NCBI RefSeq assembly: GCF_017471675.1 | Contig: NZ_JAFUSK010000002.1 | Coordinates: 1 to 64,000 of the forward strand | DNA from: Pseudobutyrivibrio sp. | Lineage (GTDB): Bacteria > Bacillota > Clostridia > Lachnospirales > Lachnospiraceae | Length of the DNA stretch: 64,000 nt | Reading direction: 5' to 3' | Part shown: one piece after another, positions 28,084 to 36,419 of the stretch | Position numbering within the stretch: position 1 is the first letter of the stretch | How the letters are laid out: every line of letters begins with the position of its first letter | Program-made: the position numbers and the translations under genes | The notes under the pieces: model-generated | What the model was told of the DNA's origin: nothing | The model's input: the letters and a program-made list of their open reading frames with translations, nothing else | Databases searched by the model: none

Positions 28084-29091
28084 ATGGAAAAAGAAAGAAA
28101 AGTATTATATTCGGGTATGCAGGCTACTGGAAAGCTTACCCTTGGAAATTATATTGGAGCCCTTAAGAACTGGGTTAATCTTAATGAGGAGTATGATTGC
28201 TTCTTTGGCGTAATGGATTTACATTCACTTACAGTTAGACAGAACCCTACAGAGTTCAAGCAGAATGCAAGACGTATTTATACTCAGTATGTGGCAGCAG
28301 GCTTAGATCCTAAGAAGAACTGTATCTATTTTCAGTCACATGTACCAGCTCATGCTGAGCTTGGCTGGGTTTTAGATTGCTTTACATATATGGGCGAGCT
28401 TAACAGAATGACTCAGTTTAAGGATAAATCTGCTAAGCATGCAGATAATATTAATGCTGGTTTATTTACATATCCTGCATTAATGGCTGCTGATATTCTT
28501 TTGTATCAGACTGATTTAGTACCAATTGGAGCAGACCAAAAGCAGCATCTTGAAATCTGTAGAGATGTGGCAGATCGCTTTAATAATATTTATGGTGATG
28601 TATTTACAATTCCGGAGGGATACTTCCCTAAGGCTGGTGCAAGAATTATGTCCCTTGCAGAGCCTACAAAGAAAATGTCTAAATCAGATGAAAATGCTAA
28701 TGCTACAATCTACCTTATTGATGATAGAGATACAATCATCCGCAAGTTTAAAAAGGCAGTAACTGATTCTGACGCAGAGGTTAGATATGATGTGGAGAAT
28801 AAGCCAGGTGTATCTAATCTTATGGAAATCTATGGTGTTGTTACAAATAAGACTATGGATGAGGTTGCAAAGGAATTTGAAGGTAAGGGCTATGGCGATT
28901 TTAAGGTTGCTGTAGGTGAAGCTGTTGCAGATATGCTTGATCCATTCCACGCTAGATGCGCCGAGCTTGAAAGTGATAAAACATATATTAACGAATGCAT
29001 TAAAGAAAATGCTGAGAAGGCATCTTATTTTGCGAATAAGACACTTAGAAAGGTTCATAAGAAGCTTGGTCTTACAGAAAGAATTCGTTAA
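28084..29091 (+). CDS. trpS: Tryptophanyl-tRNA synthetase
   Basis: A 335-residue class I synthetase. KVLYSGMQATGKLTLGNYIGALKNW contains the HIGH-type motif, and AEPTKKMSKSDENANATIYL the KMSKS loop. GADQKQHLEICRDVADRFN is also typical. Start ATG 28084 follows TTGGAG with 9-nt spacing; an in-frame ATG at 28063 overlaps the previous stop and lacks a site. No T-box or trp leader is present upstream, unlike thrS. A terminator follows at 29111. Confidence 0.97.
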   Translation: MEKERKVLYSGMQATGKLTLGNYIGALKNWVNLNEEYDCFFGVMDLHSLTVRQNPTEFKQNARRIYTQYVAAGLDPKKNCIYFQSHVPAHAELGWVLDCFTYMGELNRMTQFKDKSAKHADNINAGLFTYPALMAADILLYQTDLVPIGADQKQHLEICRDVADRFNNIYGDVFTIPEGYFPKAGARIMSLAEPTKKMSKSDENANATIYLIDDRDTIIRKFKKAVTDSDAEVRYDVENKPGVSNLMEIYGVVTNKTMDEVAKEFEGKGYGDFKVAVGEAVADMLDPFHARCAELESDKTYINECIKENAEKASYFANKTLRKVHKKLGLTERIR

Positions 29092-29110
29092 GTTATAAAA
29101 CAACTTGAAC

Positions 29111-29147
29111 AAAAGACAGGAGTATGTTAATATAACTCCTGTCTTTT
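29111..29147 (+). terminator. trpS terminator
   Basis: AAAAGACAGGAGT / ACTCCTGTCTTTT hairpin with an 11-nt loop, followed by CTTATAT. Confidence 0.85.
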
Positions 29148-29180
29148 CTTATATATCTTATACTATTCCAAGGAGTTTAA

Positions 29181-30713
29181 TTGTATAGTATTGTAAATAC
29201 CGCTACCATTTATGGTATCGATTCAAAGCTGATATCTGTAGAAGCAGATATTTCTGAAGGTATGCCTATTTTTGAGATGGTGGGCTACCTATCCTCAGAG
29301 GTGAAGGAAGCAAAGGAGCGAGTGAGAGCTGCACTAAAAAATGCAGGTTATGCACTTCCTATAAAGCGAATCACCATTAATTTATCACCAGCTAGTATTA
29401 GAAAAACAGGAGCAGGCTTTGATTTGCCTATCGCAGTGGCCATTTTATCGGCAATAGGCATAATTGAATGCGAAAAGCTTCCATCTATATGCCTTTGTGG
29501 AGAAATTGGCTTAGATGGCAAAATACAGCCTATAAACGGTGTGCTATCAATGGCCATAGAAGCTAAAAAGAATAATTTTGAGATTTTGATTGTTCCAAAA
29601 GGAAATCTTTTAGAAGCAAGACTGGTTACAGGCATTAAAAGTATAGGTGTTGAAAATATAAGCGATGTGATTGAGCTTATGAATGAAGGCATCTTTGAAG
29701 AGAAGGAGCTTGAGACAGGATTTGATGTAAAACCATCCCAGGAGGAATATGATTTTGCCATGATTAATGGACAACAGGCTTTACGAAGAGCCTGTGAAGT
29801 TGCAATTTCAGGTATGCATAACATGCTTATGGTAGGCCCTCCTGGCGCTGGTAAATCTATGATTGCAAAATGTATTCCATCTATTTTGCCAAAGATGGAT
29901 GATAAGGAGCAGCTGGAGCTTTCAAAGATATATTCAGTTTGTGGTATGTTTGATGAAAGAAAGGGCTTGATTCAAGCCAGACCGTTTAGGAGTCCTCATC
30001 ATACAGTATCAGCCCAGGGGCTTGTTGGGGGCGGACATAATCCCCATCCCGGGGAAATCTCACTGGCTCATAGAGGTGTATTATTTTTGGATGAGCTAAC
30101 AGAATTTAATAAAAGCACATTGGAAATACTTAGGCAGCCTTTAGAAGATAAGCAGGTGAATATTTCCAGGGCAGCAGGAAGCTTTACATTTCCGGCAGAT
30201 TTTGTACTTGTTGCAGCAATGAATCCATGCTCTTGCGGATACTATCCGGATTTGAATAGATGTCATTGTACACGCTTGTCTATTCAAAGATATTTATCCA
30301 AAATATCACAGCCTCTTTTAGATAGAATAGATATTTGTGTTGAGGCGCCAACTCTTAATTTTGCTCAAATATCTATGAAGCAGAAAAATGAAAGCTCTTA
30401 CGATATTAGAAAAAGAGTAATCGCCTGTCATGAAATTCAAAAAAAGAGATATGCAGATTATGATTTTAAATTTAACAGTCAAATTCCTAGTGGATTGATA
30501 GATAAGTTTTGCATTCTTACAGATGAGCAAATTCAATATATGGAAGCTATGTACGAAAAATATTCTCTTACCGCAAGAACCTATCACAAGGTATTAAGGG
30601 TGGCACGTACCATTGCCGATATGGATTTAAGTGAGAATATTTGTTTAGAGCATCTGCAGGAGGCTCTTTGCTATAGAGGCTTGGATAAGAGATACTGGGA
30701 GGAGGGGATTTAA
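29181..30713 (+). CDS. YifB/ComM-family Mg-chelatase-like AAA+ ATPase
   Basis: A 510-residue protein with an N-terminal ChlI-type domain (residues 20-140; ERVRAALKNAGYALPIKRITINLSPA), a AAA+ domain with Walker A GPPGAGKSMIAKC (about residue 218), Walker B GVLFLDEL, and the CSCGYYPDLNRCHC cysteine cluster, then a C-terminal helical domain. Relatives (ComM) are helicases that extend recombination intermediates during natural transformation. It is followed with 1-bp overlap by dprA, another competence gene, which supports that role. The start is TTG after AAGGAG at about 29171. Confidence 0.93.
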   Translation: MYSIVNTATIYGIDSKLISVEADISEGMPIFEMVGYLSSEVKEAKERVRAALKNAGYALPIKRITINLSPASIRKTGAGFDLPIAVAILSAIGIIECEKLPSICLCGEIGLDGKIQPINGVLSMAIEAKKNNFEILIVPKGNLLEARLVTGIKSIGVENISDVIELMNEGIFEEKELETGFDVKPSQEEYDFAMINGQQALRRACEVAISGMHNMLMVGPPGAGKSMIAKCIPSILPKMDDKEQLELSKIYSVCGMFDERKGLIQARPFRSPHHTVSAQGLVGGGHNPHPGEISLAHRGVLFLDELTEFNKSTLEILRQPLEDKQVNISRAAGSFTFPADFVLVAAMNPCSCGYYPDLNRCHCTRLSIQRYLSKISQPLLDRIDICVEAPTLNFAQISMKQKNESSYDIRKRVIACHEIQKKRYADYDFKFNSQIPSGLIDKFCILTDEQIQYMEAMYEKYSLTARTYHKVLRVARTIADMDLSENICLEHLQEALCYRGLDKRYWEEGI

Positions 30714-31807
30714 TGGAGAACATTCACTACCAGTATTGGTTTATGAAAAATGAAGATATCACCTATGGCAAAAAGCCAAAGCTGATAGAATATTTTTATG
30801 ATTCGTATAATCTGTATAATGCCTCTAAAGCAGAGCTTATGGCCACTAAACTTTTAGATAAAAAGACAATAGATAAATTTTTAGAGGGCAGGAAAAAATT
30901 TGATTTAGAAAAGGAGTATTACGAATTTTATAACTCTCCATTTTCATTTATCACAGTGGAAAATGATAAATATCCTGAAAAACTAAGGAATATTTATGAT
31001 TATCCCTATGGTCTGTTTTATATTGGCAAACTTCCTGATTTTAACAGAGCCGTATCTATTGTTGGTGCAAGAAGATGTAGTGCCTATGGGAAGAAGATGG
31101 CACTGGAGCTTGGAGAAAAGCTTGGGCTAAATGGCTTTACTGTAATCAGTGGAATGGCAAGAGGGATAGATGCATATTCCCATCGAGGTTGCCTTGATAG
31201 TGGTGGAAACACTGTGGCGGTTTTGGGAAGTGGATGTGATGTTGTTTATCCAAGTGATAATAGAAATATATATGAAGAAATAGTTGCATCCCAAGGAGCT
31301 GTAATTTCTGAATATCAAATGGGAGCAAGCCCATTAGCTTTAAATTTCCCAAGAAGAAACAGAATTGTTTCAGCTTTATCTGATATAGTGATAGTTGTTG
31401 AAGCAAGAGATAAATCAGGCTCACTGATAACTGCTGACTTTGCACTAGAGCATGGAAAGGATATTTATGTAACTCCTGGTAGAGTTGGAGATTCACTTAG
31501 CACTGGTACCAATAAGCTTATATCCCAGGGTGCTGGTGTAATATATAATATTGATGCATTTGTAAACGAGCTGCTAAATTATTACGGGCAGCCCAAAAGT
31601 GAGCTTAATAGAAAAAAAGAATCTTTAAATCTAACAGCTGAACAAAAGAAGGTGCTGTGCATGTTTGATGAATATCCTAAAAGCCTTGCTACAGCCTTAG
31701 AGGAAAGTAACATGGATTATTTAAAGCTTTTATCAACTGTGCTTTCATTGGAAAGACTAGGTGCGCTGTCTGAAGTCTTCAAAAATAATTACGTAAAAAT
31801 GATATGA
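30713..31807 (+). CDS. dprA: DNA-processing protein DprA (Smf)
   Basis: A 364-residue DprA, which loads RecA on incoming single-stranded DNA. The Rossmann-like core has SIVGARRCSAYGKKMA, ISGMARGIDAYSHRGCL, AVLGSGCDVVYP, FPRRNRIVSALSDIVIVVEA and KSGSLITADFALEHGKDIYVTPG. The C-terminal winged helix is at about residues 305-360. The start ATG overlaps the yifB stop (TAATG), so the two are coupled. The yifB-dprA-topA order is conserved across Firmicutes. Confidence 0.95.
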   Translation: MENIHYQYWFMKNEDITYGKKPKLIEYFYDSYNLYNASKAELMATKLLDKKTIDKFLEGRKKFDLEKEYYEFYNSPFSFITVENDKYPEKLRNIYDYPYGLFYIGKLPDFNRAVSIVGARRCSAYGKKMALELGEKLGLNGFTVISGMARGIDAYSHRGCLDSGGNTVAVLGSGCDVVYPSDNRNIYEEIVASQGAVISEYQMGASPLALNFPRRNRIVSALSDIVIVVEARDKSGSLITADFALEHGKDIYVTPGRVGDSLSTGTNKLISQGAGVIYNIDAFVNELLNYYGQPKSELNRKKESLNLTAEQKKVLCMFDEYPKSLATALEESNMDYLKLLSTVLSLERLGALSEVFKNNYVKMI

Positions 31808-31867
31808 TTTGTAGCTAGTTTTTATACTCTTTAATTAAATTGTTTCTTCAATATGGAAAATTATTCC

Positions 31868-31896
31868 TTGAAAATAAAAAAATAATGTTGTATAGT
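31868..31896 (+). promoter_or_regulatory. topA promoter
   Basis: TTGAAA, 17-bp spacer, TATAGT, about 40 bp before the topA ATG. Confidence 0.7.
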
Positions 31897-31936
31897 GAGA
31901 AACGATTTCTATTTTAAGATATAGGAGCAAATTTAA

Positions 31937-34009
31937 ATGGCAAAAAATCTAGTTATTGTGGAGTCACCAGCAAAGGTGCATACCATAAAGAAATTTTTAG
32001 GTAGTAATTACGAGGTTATGGCTTCTCAAGGTCATGTCAGAGACATGCCAAAGAGTCAGCTTGGCTTTGACCCGGATAATGATTTTGAACCTAAATATAT
32101 TACAATTCGTGGCAAGGGAGAGTTGCTTGCGGCACTTCGTAAGGAAGTAAAGAAGGCAGACAAGATATATCTCGCAACTGATCCCGACCGTGAGGGAGAA
32201 GCTATTTCATGGCATCTTACTCACGCCCTTAATTTACAAGATAAAAAGGTATATCGTATTACCTTTAACGAAATTACAAAAACAGCTGTTAAAAACGCAA
32301 TCAAGAATCCTAGAGAAATTGACATGGATCTTGTTGATGCTCAGCAGGCTAGACGTATGCTTGATAGAATGGTAGGTTATAAGATTTCACCACTTCTTTG
32401 GGCGAAGGTTAAAAGAGGGTTATCTGCAGGACGTGTTCAATCTGTAGCACTTCGTATTATCTGCGACAGAGAAAAAGAGATTGAACAGTTTATTCCTCAG
32501 GAGTATTACACACTTGATGTTTTACTTAATGCAGAAGGCTTAAAAAAGCCAATCGTGGCTAAATATTACGGAGATACCACAGGTAAGAAGGATATCTCTG
32601 ACAAGGCAAGCCTTGATAAAATAATGGAAGATTTGAAGAATGCAGATTTTAACATCGCTTCAATCAAAAAAGGTACCAGAGAAAAGAAGGCACCACTTCC
32701 ATTTACTACATCTACAATGCAACAGGAAGCTTCAAAGGCTTTGAATTTTTCAATTCAAAAGACTATGAGCGTTGCACAGCAGCTTTACGAAGGTGTTAGT
32801 GTAAAAGGTCATGGTACAATCGGTCTTATTACTTATCTTCGTACAGATTCAACTAGAGTATCTGATGAGGCAAGGGCAGCAGCAGAGGAATTTATTACTG
32901 CAAACTACGGTGATAACTATTTATCTGCAGCTTCAGCTGCTTCTAAGAAAAATACAGGTAAGGTTCAAGATGCCCATGAGGCAATTAGACCAGCAAATAT
33001 TGAGCTTATTCCATCGGAAATCAAGGATAGCTTAACAAGAGATCAGTTCAGACTATATCAGCTTGTTTGGAAGAGATTTGTTGCAAGCCAGATGGCAAAT
33101 GCTGTTTATGATACAGTTTCACTTAATGTGCAGGCTAAGAATCATGTATTTACAGCTGCAGATTCATCTATCAAGTTTGATGGCTTTATGATGATATATG
33201 TTTCTGCCGATGATGAGGGAGAGTCTAAGACACATCCTCTTTCAAAATTAACAGAAGATACAAAGCTTGCCTTTGACAGCTTTGAGGAAAAGCAGCACTT
33301 TACACAGCCTTCACCTCATTTTACTGAGGCATCACTGGTAAAGACATTAGAGGAGCTTGGCATTGGTAGACCAAGTACTTATTCTCCAACAATTACAACA
33401 CTTATCAAGCGTCATTACATCACAAAGGAAGCAAAGAATCTATTTGTGACAGAGCTTGGAGAGGTTGTTAACTCTATAATGGAGGCATCATTCCCTATTA
33501 TTGTAGATGATAAATTTACAGCAAATTTAGAAATGCTTCTTGACGGAGTAGAGGAAGGTACGGTAGAGTGGAAGTCTGTTGTCAGAAATTTCTACCCTGA
33601 TTTGGAAAAGGCTGTTCAGGTAGCAGAGGAAGAGCTTGCTAAGGTTGAGATTCATGATGAGGTAACAGATGTTATCTGCGAAGAGTGTGGTCGTAATATG
33701 GTTATCAAATTTGGACCTCATGGTAAGTTCTTGGCATGTCCAGGTTTCCCTGAGTGCCGTAATACTAAACCATTCTTGGAAAAGATTGGAGTACCTTGTC
33801 CTAAATGTGGCGGTGATGTTGTTATCAGAAAGTCACAAAAGGGAAGAAAGTTCTTTGGATGTGCAAATCATCCAGAGTGTGATTTCATTAGCTGGTCTAG
33901 ACCAACTACAGAAAAGTGTCCTAAGTGTGGAACCTATATGGTGGAAAAGGGCAATAAACTAGTTTGCGCCAACGATGAATGCAGATTTGTTGAAAATCAG
34001 AATAAATAG
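31937..34009 (+). CDS. topA: DNA topoisomerase I
   Basis: A 690-residue type IA topoisomerase that relaxes negative supercoils. TOPRIM domain at the N-terminus (LVIVESPAKVHTIKKFLG, ATDPDREGEAISWHL). The catalytic Tyr region is GLITYLRTDSTRVS (Tyr about residue 300). Three C4 zinc ribbons lie at the C-terminus (CEECGRNMVIKFGPHGKFLACPGFPEC, CPKCGGDVVIRKSQKGRKFFGCANHPEC, CPKCGTYMVEKGNKLVCANDEC). Preceded by its own promoter and the ribosome site ATAGGAG. Confidence 0.97.
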   Translation: MAKNLVIVESPAKVHTIKKFLGSNYEVMASQGHVRDMPKSQLGFDPDNDFEPKYITIRGKGELLAALRKEVKKADKIYLATDPDREGEAISWHLTHALNLQDKKVYRITFNEITKTAVKNAIKNPREIDMDLVDAQQARRMLDRMVGYKISPLLWAKVKRGLSAGRVQSVALRIICDREKEIEQFIPQEYYTLDVLLNAEGLKKPIVAKYYGDTTGKKDISDKASLDKIMEDLKNADFNIASIKKGTREKKAPLPFTTSTMQQEASKALNFSIQKTMSVAQQLYEGVSVKGHGTIGLITYLRTDSTRVSDEARAAAEEFITANYGDNYLSAASAASKKNTGKVQDAHEAIRPANIELIPSEIKDSLTRDQFRLYQLVWKRFVASQMANAVYDTVSLNVQAKNHVFTAADSSIKFDGFMMIYVSADDEGESKTHPLSKLTEDTKLAFDSFEEKQHFTQPSPHFTEASLVKTLEELGIGRPSTYSPTITTLIKRHYITKEAKNLFVTELGEVVNSIMEASFPIIVDDKFTANLEMLLDGVEEGTVEWKSVVRNFYPDLEKAVQVAEEELAKVEIHDEVTDVICEECGRNMVIKFGPHGKFLACPGFPECRNTKPFLEKIGVPCPKCGGDVVIRKSQKGRKFFGCANHPECDFISWSRPTTEKCPKCGTYMVEKGNKLVCANDECRFVENQNK

Positions 34010-34013
34010 TTAT

Positions 34014-34028
34014 AATATTCTGAAATTA
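34014..34028 (+). promoter_or_regulatory. CodY-box-like site upstream of codY
   Basis: AATATTCTGAAATTA matches AATTTTCWGAAAATT at 12 of 15 positions and lies one base upstream of the codY -35 box, an ideal place for autoregulation. Inferred only. Confidence 0.45.
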
Positions 34029-34029
34029 A

Positions 34030-34058
34030 TTGTAATTTGTATCAATCGGTGCTATAAT
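34030..34058 (+). promoter_or_regulatory. codY promoter
   Basis: TTGTAA (34030-34035), 17 bp, perfect TATAAT (34053-34058). The leader to the ATG is about 73 nt and ends in TAGGAGGAATTT. Confidence 0.75.
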
Positions 34059-34137
34059 ATACACAAATTTCACAAAACAGGGGATAGATGATTATGAATA
34101 TTTGAGTATGTTTAGATTTAGGAGGAATTTAGTTTAA

Positions 34138-34914
34138 ATGAGTGTACAGTTATTAGACAAGACAAGAAAGATTGGAAAGCTTCTTCACAATAATAACTCT
34201 TCAAAAGTAGTATTCAATGATATTTGTTCTGTTCTTACAGAAATCTTGGATTCTTCTGTGCTTGTTATTTCGAAGAAGGGTAAAGTACTTGGACTTTCAC
34301 ATCTTCCAAACACCACAGAAATAGGTGAGCTTATTGTGGATGAGGTTGGAGGATTTATCGACCCTCTTTTAAACGAAAGATTACTTTCAATCCTTTCTAC
34401 AAAGGAGAATGTAAATCTTAAGACTCTTGGCTTTGAGAAATCTGATATTGATATGTATTCAGCAATCATTGCTCCAATTGATATTGCAGGAGAGAGACTT
34501 GGAACATTATTTGTTTACAGATTTGACAAGCAGTACGATATTGACGATATCATTCTTACAGAGTATGGTACAACAGTAGTTGGCCTTGAGATGATGCGTT
34601 CAGTTAATGAGGAGTCTGCTGAGGAAAATCGTAAGCTTCAGGTGGTTAAGAGTGCTATTTCAACACTTTCTTATTCAGAGCTTGAGGCAATCATTCACAT
34701 CTTTGATGAATTAGATGGTAACGAAGGGGTGTTGGTTGCATCAAAAATTGCCGATAGAGTAGGTATAACAAGATCAGTTATCGTAAATGCTCTTCGCAAG
34801 TTCGAGTCGGCAGGTGTTATCGAATCTCGTTCTTCTGGTATGAAGGGTACATACATTAAGGTTTTAAATGATGTTGTATTTGATGAACTTAACGAGATTA
34901 AGAAAAATAAATAA
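34138..34914 (+). CDS. codY: Global nutrient-sensing regulator CodY
   Basis: A 258-residue repressor. The N-terminal GAF domain (residues 1-155) binds branched-chain amino acids; LLDKTRKIGKLLH and SVLVISKKGKVLGLSHLP are visible. The C-terminal winged helix (residues 165-258) contains SYSELEAIIHIFDELDGNEGVLVASKIADRVGITRSVIVNALRKFESAGVIESRSSGMKGTYIKVLN, the CodY recognition helix. CodY senses BCAA and GTP and controls metabolism and motility in Firmicutes. It lies directly upstream of the fla/che operon, as in Bacillus. A terminator separates it from flgB. Confidence 0.96.
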   Translation: MSVQLLDKTRKIGKLLHNNNSSKVVFNDICSVLTEILDSSVLVISKKGKVLGLSHLPNTTEIGELIVDEVGGFIDPLLNERLLSILSTKENVNLKTLGFEKSDIDMYSAIIAPIDIAGERLGTLFVYRFDKQYDIDDIILTEYGTTVVGLEMMRSVNEESAEENRKLQVVKSAISTLSYSELEAIIHIFDELDGNEGVLVASKIADRVGITRSVIVNALRKFESAGVIESRSSGMKGTYIKVLNDVVFDELNEIKKNK

Positions 34915-34929
34915 ATGGATTTGTGTAAT

Positions 34930-34960
34930 AAAAGGACTTACTTGAAGTAGGTCCTTTTTT
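34930..34960 (+). terminator. codY terminator
   Basis: AAAAGGACTTAC / GTAGGTCCTTTT with a 5-nt loop and a T-run. It insulates codY from the flagellar operon. Confidence 0.88.
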
Positions 34961-35059
34961 GTATTCTTTGGAATTTTGATGTTATTTTTCATAACTTATA
35001 CACAAAATTATCATAATATATATATAGGTGTTTAATAAAAAATGCCTTTAATACAATTA

Positions 35060-35073
35060 GTTGTATATACAAC
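35060..35073. promoter_or_regulatory. 14-bp perfect palindrome upstream of the fla/che promoter
   Basis: GTTGTATATACAAC lies 33 bp upstream of the proposed -35 box. It has the form of a dimeric regulator's operator. It does not match the CodY consensus, and the binding protein is unknown. Confidence 0.45.
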
Positions 35074-35105
35074 AAGCAATTTATACTACATGATGTAAAA
35101 ATACC

Positions 35106-35134
35106 TTGTGTTTTTTGGTAAATATTTCTATAAT
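35106..35134 (+). promoter_or_regulatory. Probable fla/che operon promoter
   Basis: TTGTGT (35106-35111), 17 bp, TATAAT (35129-35134), 26 bp before flgB. The -10 is perfect and the -35 is weak, which leaves room for an activator. No sigma-28 motif was seen here. Confidence 0.6.
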
Positions 35135-35159
35135 TATATTAATCTAGGAGGATTGCAAA

Positions 35160-35558
35160 ATGATTACTTCAGACGCTTTTGGATTTATCAATGCACTTGA
35201 TAATACAGCTGATGTGAGTTGGCAAAGACAGACTCTCATCTTAAATAACATGGCAAACGACGATACTCCTGGATATAAGAGACAGGATATAGAGTTTGAA
35301 AGTGTTCTCAGAAAGGAACTTCTAGATGTTCACGAGACCTCGTTAGAGAGAGCTGTTAATAAGCTTGATGATGATGGTCACAAGGTAGAAGGAATAGAAT
35401 ATACAGATTACGGACACTATTCATATAGATTAGATGGAAACAATGTTGATATGGATACCGAAAACGTAGAGCTTGCATCAGAGACCCTTAGGTATCAGGC
35501 ACTAATGACTAGTACTACCAACGAATTTAACAGATTTAAGTCAGTTATTTCAAAGTAG
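35160..35558 (+). CDS. flgB: Flagellar basal-body rod protein FlgB
   Basis: A 132-residue proximal rod protein. The rod motif is LILNNMANDDTPGYKRQDIEFESVL, and the C-terminal helix NVELASETLRYQALMTSTTNEFNRFKSVI is typical. It is exported by the flagellar type III system without a cleaved signal. It is the first gene of the operon and follows TAGGAGGATTGC. Confidence 0.95.
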   Translation: MITSDAFGFINALDNTADVSWQRQTLILNNMANDDTPGYKRQDIEFESVLRKELLDVHETSLERAVNKLDDDGHKVEGIEYTDYGHYSYRLDGNNVDMDTENVELASETLRYQALMTSTTNEFNRFKSVISK

Positions 35559-35581
35559 TTAGGTTTTTAAGGAGGTAGACT

Positions 35582-36034
35582 ATGGGATTATTTCAGCCTT
35601 TTGATATTGCAGCTACAGGAATGACTGCACAGCGTTTTCGTATGGATGTTATAGCAGAAAATATTGCTAATGTTAGCACTACTCGTACTGAAAATGGTGG
35701 TCCATACAGAAGAAAGATTGTTACTTTTCAGGAAAAGCAGCTTAAGGCGGGGGTGCCTTCGTTTAAGCATATTTTAAAGGACAGCACGGCTGCATATATG
35801 GGAAATGGTGTTAAGGTATCCAAGGTTTCTGAGGATACTGAAACGGATTTTATTATGGCTTACGACCCATCTCATCCGGATGCTGATGAGAATGGATACG
35901 TTAGATATCCTAATGTAAACACAGTTACTGAGATGACTAACCTTATTGATGCCAGCCGTTCTTATGAGGCTAATGTTACAGCTTTCCAGGCAATTAAGAG
36001 CATGGCTTCATCAGGAATACAGGTTGGCCAGTAA
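35582..36034 (+). CDS. flgC: Flagellar basal-body rod protein FlgC
   Basis: A 150-residue rod protein. The N-terminal rod motif is DVIAENIANVSTTRTENGGPYRRKIVTF, and the C-terminus carries YPNVNTVTEMTNLIDASRSYEANVTAFQAIKSM, typical of FlgC. The ribosome site AAGGAGG precedes ATG by 7 nt. The 54-bp gap to fliE contains a spare Shine-Dalgarno (AAGGAGGA, about 36043) with no start codon after it. Confidence 0.96.
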   Translation: MGLFQPFDIAATGMTAQRFRMDVIAENIANVSTTRTENGGPYRRKIVTFQEKQLKAGVPSFKHILKDSTAAYMGNGVKVSKVSEDTETDFIMAYDPSHPDADENGYVRYPNVNTVTEMTNLIDASRSYEANVTAFQAIKSMASSGIQVGQ

Positions 36035-36088
36035 ATACAATTAAGGAGGAATTCGTAAGGGCAATTTCTTGATTAGGGGAGGAGTTAC

Positions 36089-36394
36089 ATGGATATTGCA
36101 GCACTTAAGGAATTATATGGGACTACACCAGTTAAATCCACATCAGAAGTTAAGGTAGATGCGGATAAGGGTTTTCAGAGCATGTTGGATTCTGTTATGA
36201 ATTTGGTGAATGATACCAATTCGCAGATTCAGGCAGCTCATAAGGAGGAGGTTGCTTTTGCACTTGGCGAGACTGACAATACACACGATTTGATGATTGC
36301 CGAGCAAAAAGCAAATATTGCATTACAGTACACAGTAGCAGTTCGCGATAGGGTTCTAGAGGCTTATCAGCAGATCATGCAAATGCAAATCTAA
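36089..36394 (+). CDS. fliE: Flagellar hook-basal body complex protein FliE
   Basis: A 101-residue junction protein linking the MS ring to the rod. FQSMLDSVMNLVNDTNSQIQ and the conserved C-terminus DLMIAEQKANIALQYTVAVRDRVLEAYQQIMQMQI identify it. Length is typical. The start has GGGGAGGAG immediately upstream. Confidence 0.95.
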   Translation: MDIAALKELYGTTPVKSTSEVKVDADKGFQSMLDSVMNLVNDTNSQIQAAHKEEVAFALGETDNTHDLMIAEQKANIALQYTVAVRDRVLEAYQQIMQMQI

Positions 36395-36419
36395 TTAATG
36401 CACAAAAAGGGGAGATCAT

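Noticed and set aside
36043..36076. Spare Shine-Dalgarno (AAGGAGGA) before fliE as sign of a tiny gene
   Set aside because: No start codon follows at a usable distance; fliE has its own GGGGAGGAG.
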